This document shows, piece by piece, positions 1 through 11,873 of a stretch of 64,000 nt of DNA (positions are counted from its first letter, which is position 1; each line of letters opens with the position of its first letter). The notes under the pieces are model-generated. The model saw only the letters and a program-made list of their open reading frames with translations, was not told where the DNA came from and searched no databases. Both the position numbers and the translations under genes were made by a program. The DNA is from Hermodice carunculata. Lineage: Eukaryota; Annelida; Polychaeta; Eunicida; Amphinomidae. Where the stretch lies: positions 33,345,949 to 33,409,948 of the forward strand of contig OZ026618.1 in NCBI GenBank assembly GCA_964020975.1, read 5' to 3'.

Positions 1-1462
1 CGTTCACTCAAAGTTGCATCTCCTCACTGCCATCCCCAATGTGCCATCGGTTCCGTGTAGAGCTATTTAATTTATAACCAGACTAAGAATCAATATGCAC
101 TTGCCCTTTTTTCTTACCCATGCTCTATGAGAGCTTTTCTGGGGTCCAGTATGCTGCATGTGTCTAGAACATCCTGTCGTGGGTTTATCATTATATCAAT
201 TTGACAACTGGACAATATTTCACCATGGTCGACATGATGTTGACAGGTCACGTGCTTATAAGAAAGCAAGCACCCGACATTTGAAAAATTGGCGCCTCAA
301 CATCAGACACCATAACAAGGCCCATTTTCGTTTTGTGATTAAACGTCCAAGTCCGCTGTTGGGACTTTTAAAAATTGATGACAAGTTAGTTTGTCTTGTA
401 ATTCTTTTAAAAAAGACGATGAGTTTTTAAGGGAATTGATGAACTTTGATCACATAAGGCCCACAGGTTGTTACAGAATGACAGTTTATGTGCCATGTGC
501 GTTTGCACTGCGGTTAACAGATACTGTAAAAACATGGCTGCCACCATGGGCCATTTGAAACATGTGTTTGGTTTTCCATGGAAATTGCGCTAACGTTGCT
601 CCAATAAAGTTGCATAATGCTGATGTTTCTCCTTCACAATAATGTTTTTAATACTTGGTTTAAACATATTTCATTGGACATTACAGTCCATATCAGTACA
701 TATCACAACAATAGTAACTCATAACAATTAGGAAACAGAACAAAGTCCTATGTAAATCCTTCTTGCTGGGAAGGAGAAATGAACAGGACAATACTACATG
801 CACAGATACACACAAAAGACAATTAAAGATGCTAATATAATTTGCAGAATCAACCAATACCTATAACGTCAAAACGATCCGTCTCAGAAATATATTTTGC
901 ACTGTTAAAAACATTTTTATATTTTGCTCAAGTGAAGCTTCACGAGAGCCATATATTGCTGTTTGTAAGCTAGATGGTGCAGAACGGAAAATCGAGTCAT
1001 ACAAAGCTGATCTTCGGCAACATATGAGTGGCAAATAAAAAATATTAACGCATGCACTTCCCCAGGTGAGCCACAAGAACATTTAGCAGAGACCTATACA
1101 CCAATTTTAAATAAATGCTAATTTAATTGGCTTGCATCTAGAACGAAAAGTGTATGTTGAACTGCAAGAAATCTATGGCCAATGTAATAAAGTACCTAGA
1201 ATTCTTTTGGACGAGTTTTTTTGTGTGGCTTATTTGGAGTTAAATATCTGTAATGAAGGAGTATTACGAGTCTCGAGGGAAAGTTGGTTCCAGAGTCTGG
1301 CTGTGGAAAGAAAAAGTGATGTGTCAAAAAGGTCACTTTGAGCATGAAAATGAGGAAACTCAAACCTGTGACGGGTATCATTGGTTTGAGTACGTGGCAA
1401 AGACACACTTTAAATGATAGAGCATACTGAATCGGTAGCAAGATTGTATACAACTGTATACA
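1..1462. other. Intergenic, no gene seen
   Basis: Only short open frames with no recognisable motif are present. The GCCACCATGG-like context near 540-550 opens no useful frame. I see no repeat that I can name. Confidence 0.5.
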
Positions 1463-1720
1463 TTAAAGTGAATTTGGATATTTCCCTCCCTTAAGTAAAC
1501 CATCAGTAAACCATCTAGTTCCCTCATATAACTTGGCATCGCTGGTTCCATACATTTCACCAATAACAATACAAACGGCATGTAATTGTATACTTTCTAA
1601 TTTTTCAATTTCATATGCTGTACAGCCACCCCAAACTGGACTACCGTATTCCAAAATTGGGCATAAAAAAGGATATAAAGAGTTTGCATAGTTGTTATTA
1701 ATACTTTGCCACATTGTCAA
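1463..1720 (-). mobile_element. LINE reverse transcriptase C-terminal scrap
   Basis: The minus strand encodes about 85 residues containing PILEYGSPVWGG, then a KLESIQLHAV stretch, then LYEGT. This order (R-P-I-L-E-Y-x-S-P-V-W, then L-E-x-x-Q-x-x-A-V) is typical of the region after the catalytic palm in Jockey/CR1-type non-LTR retrotransposon ORF2 proteins. Seen: the motif order. Known: this signature recurs in APE-type LINEs. Inferred: an old, heavily truncated insertion with no catalytic core left. It differs from the LINE family represented at 16 kb and 57 kb, which lacks the EYGSPVWGG block. Not a functional gene. Confidence 0.7.
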
Positions 1721-2038
1721 TGTAGTGAGTAACTATTTTGTCTTTAAAGGATATATATTTTAAGTCAAAAGTTACTGGATCATTCGTGACGTGAGAAAGG
1801 TTCACTGCATGCTCGTATTCAAACTCTTCCGCGCGATCGGAAAACCATTGGCAGGCGGCAAAAGGTTACTGGACCGTGAGCATGAAAACAACGCGCTATG
1901 ATTTTTTGGAAAAATAAAGCTGAGTCTAAAATTGCGCATTAAACACGGAAAAATGGTAAATATAAAAAAAGTTGTTAGTTTGTACTGCAATTGTTATTGT
2001 GGCCATGCCAATGTCATTTTGTTGCACCTTTGGATGTA

Positions 2039-2868
2039 CAGTCAGGCCGCCTCTAACCGTCACTTGATAATTCGGCACACTTGAAATTCGGCAGCAATGA
2101 GCTGTGAACCGATTTCCCCCATTGATTTACTGCATGATTATCCGGCACCCTTGAATTTCGTCACCGGCATGTTAATTGCAGAACAAAAGGGCTTTTTTCA
2201 ATGTAATTTGCCTCTTTATTCCGTCACTTGATATTCAATGGAGCATATACTTGCAATAACACACCTTATCGCGCCATACCGCAAAATCAATAATCACCTG
2301 ATGTGTTCCAAACAAGTTCCGAGTTGATAAGATTTAATTGTTCCCACCTTAAATGGTTAGATTTCATTGCAATGGCCAGAATCTAATGGGGATTTTGTGG
2401 TGACGACGTAGCAAACGTTCGGCGCAGAGAAGAACAGTTAAAAGATATGAAAGGTGAGCACAGTAAACAAAAAAAAAAAAAAAAAAAAGATTTCGGATTT
2501 CTTTGTGCCAAAATAAGTTATTAAAGGCAAAATATGTCCAAAAACGTGTGTGAGATATATATTAGCGTTGGGACATTAATGCCCGCTCGCTCCAGTAATT
2601 TTGAATGTAACATTAATTGTACATATGGATATGAAAACACTGAATAAAGTTTTTTTCCCTATAATTTGCACGTTTCGTTTTTAAAATTTCATATGATTGG
2701 TAATACGTGTATGTGATTATGTTTTTATTTACTCATTGTTAGGTGCAAATTTGGGCTCTTATTCTTTATATATCCTGGCAATTATACTGTGATTTGTTAA
2801 TCTGGCAGCCTTGCTAATCCGGCAAAATGACCAAAAACAGATGGTGCCAAAAAAACGCGGCCTGACTG
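2039..2868. mobile_element. Non-autonomous pogo/Tigger-like DNA transposon
   Basis: The ends are perfect inverted repeats: GTACAGTCAGGCCGC on the left and GCGGCCTGACTGTAC on the right, each counted with its flanking TA. With the TA dinucleotides (2037-2038 and 2869-2870) as the target duplication, the element is 830 bp. Subterminal sequence repeats 'TTCGGCA/ATCCGGCA' motifs near both ends, which is characteristic of Tigger/pogo-group elements. No transposase frame exists inside, so it depended on a relative's enzyme. An A-run lies at about 2470-2489. Superfamily placement is inferred from the TA duplication, the CAG start and the TCCGGCA-type subterminal motif. The boundaries are directly visible. 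Confidence 0.8.
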
Positions 2869-2870
2869 TA

Positions 2871-3797
2871 CTTGAGAAGGGGTTGCTAAGTTGTTCTCTG
2901 TAGTTGCAATCTTTATTGAATATTTTTTTGTGCTAATCATAAAAAAAAGAAGCATAGACACATTCCACTAGTTTCCGTGACTTTCCAGTCCTTATTGAGT
3001 AGAAAGGCAGGATTCGATGTTATTGTATTGAAGTTTGCGATGTCGGCATTGAAATTATACAGTTGGGAACATCCGCCTTGCTTTTTATTTCACGTATTTG
3101 TAATTGAGACAAATAGAGATTTGATCCAGCTAGCGTTTTATACACGCAAGACAAATAATAAAAAAATGAATAGTTAGGCTTCACACAAGATTTACCAGCC
3201 CATTTGTGGTACGGGTTATGTTCAAATACCAATTGATAGTAACATTTACATTTAAGTTTTAATCAAGGGATTTTTCAGACATGTGAGCAGGATTCAGAAT
3301 GTCGTTACAAGTTCCAAACCCATTCAAACATCAGCAGAGTGTTCATTTGCTGTTAGGCAGAATTCTAATGTTGCTCAAGTGTTAAGACCAGATTCAGATG
3401 CTTTTTGTTGTGTTTAATACAAACTCCAGGTGGCATTCAGCCATATTCAGGCATCGTTCAGTCAAGATTAAAAAAACAATGGTTGTAATTAAGTATTATT
3501 TACATACTATACAGATAAAACCAAGTAAGCATACACAAATTAGTAAATGAGCTTGTACATATACAAAGTATTATACTTATAGATTCCATGGTTGATTATA
3601 GTCCAATAGTTATTATGCCTGGACATGGTTCAAATACAATCAGCCAAACTGAAAGGCTGACATTTGGCTGACGAGCTTGTATCATAGATGGTGCTTGTAT
3701 TTTTAGACTCTGTATACATAATGATGTATTTCAATAGCAGTGAATTGAAGTTTTAATTACATGCCAAACGTGATGATTTGGAATTTACATGTGAAAC
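2871..3797. other. Intergenic, no gene seen
   Basis: Unremarkable AT-rich sequence between the pogo-like element and the (TA)n tract. No supported coding or RNA feature. Confidence 0.45.
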
Positions 3798-4040
<243 letters not shown>

Positions 4041-6443
4041 AACTCTCTAAAATAATGTAATGCAGTTTAATGACAACTATGGCTCAACAGCTTCGTTATC
4101 GGAAGTAAATTGAGACCTGGCATGAATCTATATAAGCGTTCAAACGGACAATGCACCCATAGAGTACTGTGTACAGCTGTTGACACGGTCTTAAACTTGG
4201 CATTGAAAGGGTAAATTCATATCAGAGTATCACTCAATGCACCTGTATATGTGGAGAACATATTTTATTTTAGGATTGTCTTTAATATCATAACACAAAT
4301 GCAGGTCTCAGTGACAAACTCAATATATATTTGATTCTAAGCAATACTCTCTTTTAGTAACCTTATGCAAGAAATCTTAAAGATGTTCATACTAGAATTG
4401 CAATCAACTTATTTTCATTCAACAAGTTTAAGAAAGTAAGATATATGTCATCTTTCCATTGTGTCCTATCTTTTATGAATAAGTCGCACATTGTGCTCAA
4501 GGGCTTTCGATTAGCTGCAAAAGTGCGCTACTTTTTCGAATGATACAACCTTTGGAATGATCCTTATCACAGCAAAATATAGACTTAAATGTCCATGTTG
4601 CCTGCCCTGGTCCCCTTTGACAAAATAGGTCAGAAAAACATAACTCACATTCATACTTACTTTTCAACCCCAAAATTCGAGCAAAGTTTAATGAAACAAA
4701 AGACAGAGGCTCCAGAATTACCAATTCATCAGCATTCATCGGTAATACCAAAGTTCATTCCTGACCTGATACAGGTAGTCACCCTTAAAACCATAACTGG
4801 CTGTTTTAGCCTGGTAGTCACAACCTTTGAAATATTCTTCACTGACTACAGACTTTAATGTTTTCAAAAAACGTATGAGCCTAACTGCTTGAAACTAAAA
4901 AAAAAAAAAAACTTTCACGGCCGCCAAGATATACAAGACATGGTAAGCCTGTCACATTTTAGTTTTCGTGACTTGTTAGTCAGCTAAGTTGAAGAGGAAG
5001 GTAAGCTTACATCGTTTTTTGTGAAATGTATGAATCTGAAACATCAAAAGGACGATAAACCTCCATTATATTCAGTGAAAGAACGTGGCTTGCAGTACAA
5101 CAAAGCAAATCTAGCATTTATCAAATAGTTCAGAAAAAGCGTTTACCCTTATTCGTGAATTAAAACCAAACAATGATAGCAAAATGAAATACAAAATAGA
5201 CAGACATTCAAGTATAACCGAAATATACAACAGTTTTTTCACAGTTCAGAATTGTTTGTGCTTCAATAGCTTGGTCAAAGATGTTTACGGTATGTTGCAT
5301 CATAGATGTAGCTGCTGCAAAGACCTCTTTTTAAAAAAATCCCTTCCTAACATTGTGGATCCAAAAGATGTTACCCTCTAATTCTGATTTTTTCATTGCT
5401 AAATACTGCAGATATGGATGACGGTTCATGGCAACATATGATATATCCTGTATTTTTCTGTCTTAACTTTAGTAAGCATTTTTGCGTTCCTCAAATTACA
5501 CTTATTTTCTTTTGTGGCGGATGTTGATTTTATTTTCTGTGCTCTTTTGTATACAACTTTGCTCACTCTTCAATCTATGAAGAATGGCATAGAATATGCA
5601 TACTCCCATCAGATAAACATGGTAACTTATCATGTGTTTACCTTCACACATGAGCCCCCTAGTGGCAAATAGTCTGGCAACTCTTCAGTGCTTGAGGCAG
5701 GAAAACCACAAAAATATTCACTCTGGGAACAAACAATACGTTTGCACATATGAAATAAGTGACAATTTACACCAAAATTACCTTGTCTTGTCACTTAAGA
5801 GGTGATAGGGACTGATAACTGGTACATTTATCGATATCAAGGTTAGAAACAAGCTTATAGAAAATACTAACATGTACCTCCAACACAAGAGAGTATTGAA
5901 CAGTTTAGTATCATATGGCGTAGGAGTGCCTGGAGATGAGGAAGGTACCCTTTATAATTTTAAAACTGCATTTTATTGTATGTAACATAATTGTACAACA
6001 TACATCCATCAAACAGGTCTTAGTTCATCAATTTGTTAGAAACCCAGTATTCATGATCAAACGCACACACAGGTATTTTGATTTTCTGTTGAACTTAGCA
6101 TCTGAGTGTTGTTTTCATGGGTTATTTCACTGTCTTTTGTGAGAAGTACAGATAAATATACCTGTTTGACAGCCTGTACAGTTAGATGCAAGCATACGCA
6201 CACGGTGGATTTGGAAGTACACAAGGTAAATTGCTTGAACAAAGCAGCCGCTTAAGGTTTTCAGATTTCGGTCAAAAAGGAATAGGCCACACATATATAT
6301 GTCTTCCCGTTAGATGTATTTATAAACGCTTCACACAGAAATGGTTGAGAGGGGCATTATGCTATTCTACGACAATAAAATGGAGGTTCATGTGAGCATT
6401 AGCAGTTTTTTTTTTATGACGCTTTTTTAAATGATTTGTAAAG
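4041..6443. other. Intergenic / upstream of giant exon
   Basis: No recognisable exon, RNA or transposon. Short frames show no family motif. If the exon that follows belongs to a multi-exon gene on the plus strand, this stretch may be intron or 5' flank. The T-rich run with an AG just before 6405, and the TTGTAG at about 6470-6475, are possible splice acceptors, but neither is compelling. Confidence 0.4.
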
Positions 6444-9400
6444 GTGGGAATAGAAGTATGTCATTGCTGTTGTAGTTTTCCGGGACACACTGTAAAGTGG
6501 AGGTATTTCTGCAATTTGCATATGATGAATATACCGTCTTCAATGGAACAATCAGCATCTTTTTGGATAAGTTATTTTCTTCAAGCTTGTTTTAAGATTA
6601 TGGCAAGGGAGGTTAACTTCATCAATGGCAACTATGGAATTTCCAAGTGCATCTTATCTGCAATATCAAAATATGAATTAAAAACATTTTTATCTGTCAC
6701 TAACAGAGGTTATTCACTTTATCTCATAGAACGTCCAATTGGAATTCTCTATCACCCTGATGTTAACAACGTACGTACAGTTTGGATTCACTTTCAATCT
6801 TATGTACCAAACAGATGGTTGCTTGGGTTTCATTTTGCATACTTGTGTACTACATTTTATCAAGTTGGCGTGGAAATAACTGACGACAGTAAGCACATTT
6901 ACATTCACGAATTGGCCAAGAGAGAAAAATGTGTGTCTTTTGAAAACGTCACTATCATGTCAATAGATAATAATCTGAAAATAATTCTACATAAGCTCGC
7001 GTTTCGATCAGAGACATTTGATATGTTTCTCTTTTTCCAAACTGTGGGCAACGTAATTGAATTTAAATGTATTGGAATAGTATGGCGGTCCAAAGTATCA
7101 TTTTGCCTTTATAAGATTCCGAATATCTTGATATTTCGTTTGAAGTTTCTGTGGAAATGTCTTAGTGCATGTAAAATACATGTATCATTTGTTAGTAGGG
7201 CCAGCCCAAAAATGTGTTTCCAACGCTATATGTCTTTGTTCCATATATCCGGCGATGCAGATTATGCCAACTTTTATTCAAGCCTATCACCTGACTGTCA
7301 TGAAGCCGAGTTACTATCTTCACAGTATTCGACGGGTATCAAATACTGGAGATCCAATAATAAAATGTTATCAGGGAAATACGGCTGGATTTATGCCAAA
7401 CCTCGTATGTCCTCAGCTGTCACTATCAGATTCTGGACTTTAGTCGCACCAATACACAAGAAGATACAACTCAAATTTCGCCAATTTGAATTTCCGTTCA
7501 TAATTAAGTGTAGATACATTAATGTAACTGTGCGAGGTACATGGCTGGAAGATGCCAGGATGCCTTTAGTTTTATGTTTCAATCATTGTTGGAAACCCGT
7601 CACTTCAGCTGCAAACTATATGTTCATCCAGGTAAAAGTACGAGGGTGGATCCAGCTCCTTATGAAAGGACAAATTTCGCTGTTCTACCATTTCATCTCT
7701 GCACCAATTTATTACAAGTGTCAAATATTGAATACAGGCAATGGCTCAATACAAATAAATAGATTGCGTGACCCATCAAATATAATTCACCTGGGAATGC
7801 AAATTTGCATCAGAGTATTAATGATCAACCGCATAGGTTTTACATATGAAATGCTTTTCAGATCTCATTTGTTTGCCAATCTACTGCTAACCCAATATGT
7901 ACATGAAGGGATTTTACACATAAAATCTAACTATAAATTGCACATTAACAGGGGTAAAACCAGCTATGTAAATAAGGTGCTCATGTGCAATGGTCACATA
8001 GTCAATATTGTAACCTGCTGTTTTACCCTCCAAGGAAACAGCAAAATAGATATAGTGTATTCAAGCATTCCTGTAATATTTACTTCATTTTCGTTACGGT
8101 ATCATCGGAACTTTAGGGTACACAATGTTACATTACTTGACATTTCAATGTTACCCTCAATTAAACAAGATTCGCATTTTAGAATCCATGCTATGAATAT
8201 ACTGACCTCCGCTGACGTATCATTCAAGATACAGATCATTGATATATTATGGCAAGGACCCATAAATGAGTATTATCATAACTGTCCTTACGGTGGTCTT
8301 GCACTGCTAGATGGTCAAGTGTTTCAAGGGCCATACTGCTCAAGCTCTCTCTCGAAAAATGTCCTTCCTTGGCCCTCTCTATCCCAAGCTCCGTTGCCAA
8401 TATTCACGTCAAACAAGCTATTATTACTTCTCTACATATACTCCTCAGAATACAGCTTATTAGTGAGATTGACATATCATGTTATTCACTGTTTTGCCAT
8501 TTATCATATACTAGGAACACATAATACATTTAATTATGAGAAAGATAGATATGTGGTGAAAGGTACTCTGAGGAAACGGGATAGAATAATTATATCACTA
8601 TTACGACCAATGTGCTACTATATGTTCCTAAGCACCTGTATTGACCAGGATATACATGTTAATATCCCTGACATGAAAACGCATTTTTCTTTGAAGTTAG
8701 TCTCAGATCAACTAATGTTTCACGATACAGTGTGGATGGAATTAATCAAAAATAAGATACCCGTACCTAATACTAGAATAGAGATAATTGGAAGTGGTGG
8801 AAATAAACTAGCGGATTCGAGAACGTACTGCATTCTGAACAAAGTGTATATTGCAGTTATTATGGAGCCTGAGCATTGTGCTTTACGAAAAGTTACATCC
8901 GAATATTTATTTCTACACAAAGACCCTAAACCATGCAAAACTGAAATGTATATAATACTACCTCGCACCAAATCATTTCATTTACTTTATAGAAATACAG
9001 ACAACATCCAGAGTAAATCCTATTGGGGGCATAACATTTTATATATTAGCATAAGTTCGAAATGTCTTCAGAGTTATACTTTAGGGATATCAATATGTTC
9101 TTATGATAAAAATGATATACCTCCAACTGCATTGCTTGTAAACAAGTTGACTATGCACCCATGTAAACTATCTTGGACTTTAAAAATTCTTTCCCGTAAT
9201 CATTACCGTTGGAGATGCTTCAAGGACAATCACCCTGTGGTTCGAGATTTAATGATATATATCATTCGGACATGTGCATCATGTCTTTCATGTCCAATTG
9301 TGCTGAATATAACCAACGGCTTTTTGCCTTTAATTAACGATATTGTATTTTTGTATAGAAAAAAAAAGGGGGGGATATTGATATCCCGCGGTCATTTAAT

Positions 9401-9656
9401 AAAAGACGGACAAAATTATCATACCATTAAGTATGATGGCACCATTTACACGCTTCCGAAAGTGGCAAACAAACTAGTAGTTCACTGGGAAGAAGCAAGA
9501 TGCGTATGTCGTAAAGAGGCAGGCAGCCTCATTACAATTCATAACCAATGGCAGCTAGGCATATTTAAGTATGGCCTAGCTTTCACAAATACAACCTGGG
9601 CTAGAATTACGGCGTTTTTGATGGAAATAATTTTTATTGGCCTCAAGTCTGCAAAC
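6444..9656 (+). CDS. Giant intronless exon: CUB-like plus C-type-lectin-like domain, secreted/membrane-type protein
   Basis: An open frame of 1,071 codons in ~36% GC DNA, where a stop is expected about every 20 codons, so selection has kept it open. The first ATG is at 6522; the frame opens at 6444 with GTG, and the true 5' edge may be a splice acceptor. Residues ~614-683 read as a CUB-like module: C-P-Y-G-G-L...DG...GPYC, then a TSNKLLLLLYIYSSEYS block, ending in Cys. Residues ~1010-1071 match the first half of a C-type-lectin domain: HWEEARCVC, AGSLITI, then IFIGLK. The domain is cut off exactly where GTATGT begins (9657), a good splice donor in phase 0. The 26 residues after it, up to the stop at 9737, are hydrophobic AT-rich intron-like sequence. 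The N-terminus (C-rich, KWRYFCN) may be the remains of an LDLa-like repeat, but this is weak. No signal peptide is visible, consistent with an internal exon. I do not recognise the specific gene. Adhesion/recognition at the cell surface is an inference from the domains. Confidence 0.72.
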
Positions 9657-9662
9657 GTATGT
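9657..9662 (+). promoter_or_regulatory. Probable 5' splice donor ending the giant exon
   Basis: GTATGT directly after the codon for Asn-1071, phase 0, in the middle of the lectin-like fold after its IGL motif. The remaining half of the domain (the WxDG and final Cys blocks) is not found nearby, so the next exon must lie further downstream or be lost. Confidence 0.55.
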
Positions 9663-9737
9663 TGGCTTTTCCATATTTTCATTGTACATCTTTTGTATAT
9701 TGTCAACATGAAAAAAATAAACAAAATAACATTTTAA

Positions 9738-10611
9738 TTTATGTTTTCTCAAAATTTGTTTATATATTCACTAAAGATGTAATAGATGAACATAAACCTT
9801 TGAACTTTGTTTTTGCTTGCTTGACTATGTAATACAAAACATGTTCTTTGTGAACCATCCTTCCGTTTTTTACTGTCACCCGTGAGCAAAGTTAACGCTG
9901 TTTGTTCACAGTTTACATCTTTTCCCCTGAAATACAGTTTACAGCCATTCCAAAGTGAGAACACTGCACTTTGGGAAAGTTCAATATATACCCTCAAATA
10001 AAATGGTACAGTTTTTGCAATTATGTTTTTTCTTTTGCTTAAGTAAACATCTAAAAGATCTCAACTATTTCTCTGAACTGCTTAGAAATCACAAGGGCTC
10101 CTTCAAATAAAGTATGGTATAATTTGCTTTAATGACTGTGTTTTTTTCAGCCATGGAAAACATATGTTTCAGCTAATTAAAAAAAAAACAAAACTCTGCT
10201 GCATTTACCTGACACTGGGTGGGTTATTTGAAGGAAAAATCACACCTGCTGGGCAGTTTTAAGTTGGTTTTTATTTGGTCTTGCTGCTGTTATCAAGGAA
10301 CATATTGACCTATTACAGTACATGTCAGCAGCGTTGACATACTAAAAGTGGTTGTACAACCATTCATTTATGGCCATACTCATACTTCTTTGTTTCGGGT
10401 TGCAAATACACTAGTACTTGGTGTGTTTTAAGATGTTTGTTATGTGACGCTGCTGTTGGTTACAATGGACATAACGGCAAATTTCAGTACATTTTAGCAC
10501 TGTGTACATAGTGCTATGATTGTACAAGCATTCACGTGGGGCTCTTTTTATGATATTTAGGTTCTACACTTAATAAGTTGATTGTGTCAGGCATAAATTC
10601 ATAAAATATCT

Positions 10612-10613
<2 letters not shown>
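9738..10613. other. Putative intron/intergenic, no feature
   Basis: AT-rich with no second half of the lectin-like domain and no named repeat. Confidence 0.4.

Positions 10614-10708
<95 letters not shown>
10614..10708. repeat. (TA)n microsatellite
   Basis: About 95 bp of uninterrupted TA dinucleotides. Open frames across it are artefacts. Confidence 0.97.
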
Positions 10709-10709
<1 letters not shown>

Positions 10710-11842
10710 ACAACGCATACTTGGATCAGCATGAAGCTTGGCTTGGACAAGCTTTGTTCTAAAAATCACACTTTTGCTGCTATTGATGCAATTTTTACTT
10801 TGGCATAAATAATATAATGACATTTCTAAAGCTTGTCAGTCTGAAATAGTAAAATTTAGCATTGTACAACTTAAACTTTAAGTTGAATCCTTTATAACTG
10901 TCCACAAATAAATTCTATTCTATCTCTCATCGCTTGTCCTCCACATCATTCTTCATGTCGTTGGGCAAAAACTAAGAAACTCGTCCAATGTCAGAGGAAT
11001 TTAGGCAAAGTTAGACCCACCTTCGTCCCATCTACCCTGATATGCTGGAACAAGCAACTTTCTGACATTAGAGACTTCAAATTCAAATTCAAATGTGAAG
11101 TGTTAAAGGTATTTCATGCCTGGTGCTGGTCTCTCCAGTTTCGTTTTGCAAACATCTGGCATACCCTGATTTGCTAAGGCCATTCTAAGCTTCACTATTA
11201 TTCACCCACAGTACATGTTTCCGCTCGGCCTGTAATAATGAATGCCCAGCTCAAAATTGAGCATTTCGTCTTTTTGGGCAAAAAAATTGCGAATCATATA
11301 ATACATTAGATTAAAAACTAACGTACAGATGACGAACAAACAAACAAACAAGCATGCAAACAAATTAATAAATAAATGAACATAAATAAAGCATCTTACA
11401 TTGATGTAGACCCATTGCTGTTCGCTTATGTAACCAGTGATGTTTTTACTAACTCACCACCTCAGGACAGTGACTACTATGATATTGATCTTTATAAGTG
11501 CATTTTTCAAAATGCGCAGGTTTTTGTCATGAAAACCTAAGATGGTGTAATTCCAATACATAAATCGCATTTAAAAACGCTGTGCCAAAAGCACAAATCT
11601 GTTTGAAATTCAATTTAAGCCTTAATATCCAAAGCCTATGTAATATCAGTGCCACTTTACTGTGGCGTCCTGAGTGTATAACCAGTCAGGTTGGAGCAGG
11701 CTACACTTCAAATGATTTTATAAACTTTTATCGTGAAAACGAAAATAGCGATGCAGATGTCTGAATGGCTCGTCTGAGAGCAGTATGCTCAAAAGACTCT
11801 GCCAAAGATGCAATTGGTGCTTTTTGGGGGTATAATCAATTC

Positions 11843-11873
<31 letters not shown>

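Noticed and set aside
6186-6395. Small frame just upstream as the first exon of the giant protein
   Set aside because: Different frame, no signal peptide, no donor site at its end, and no motif.
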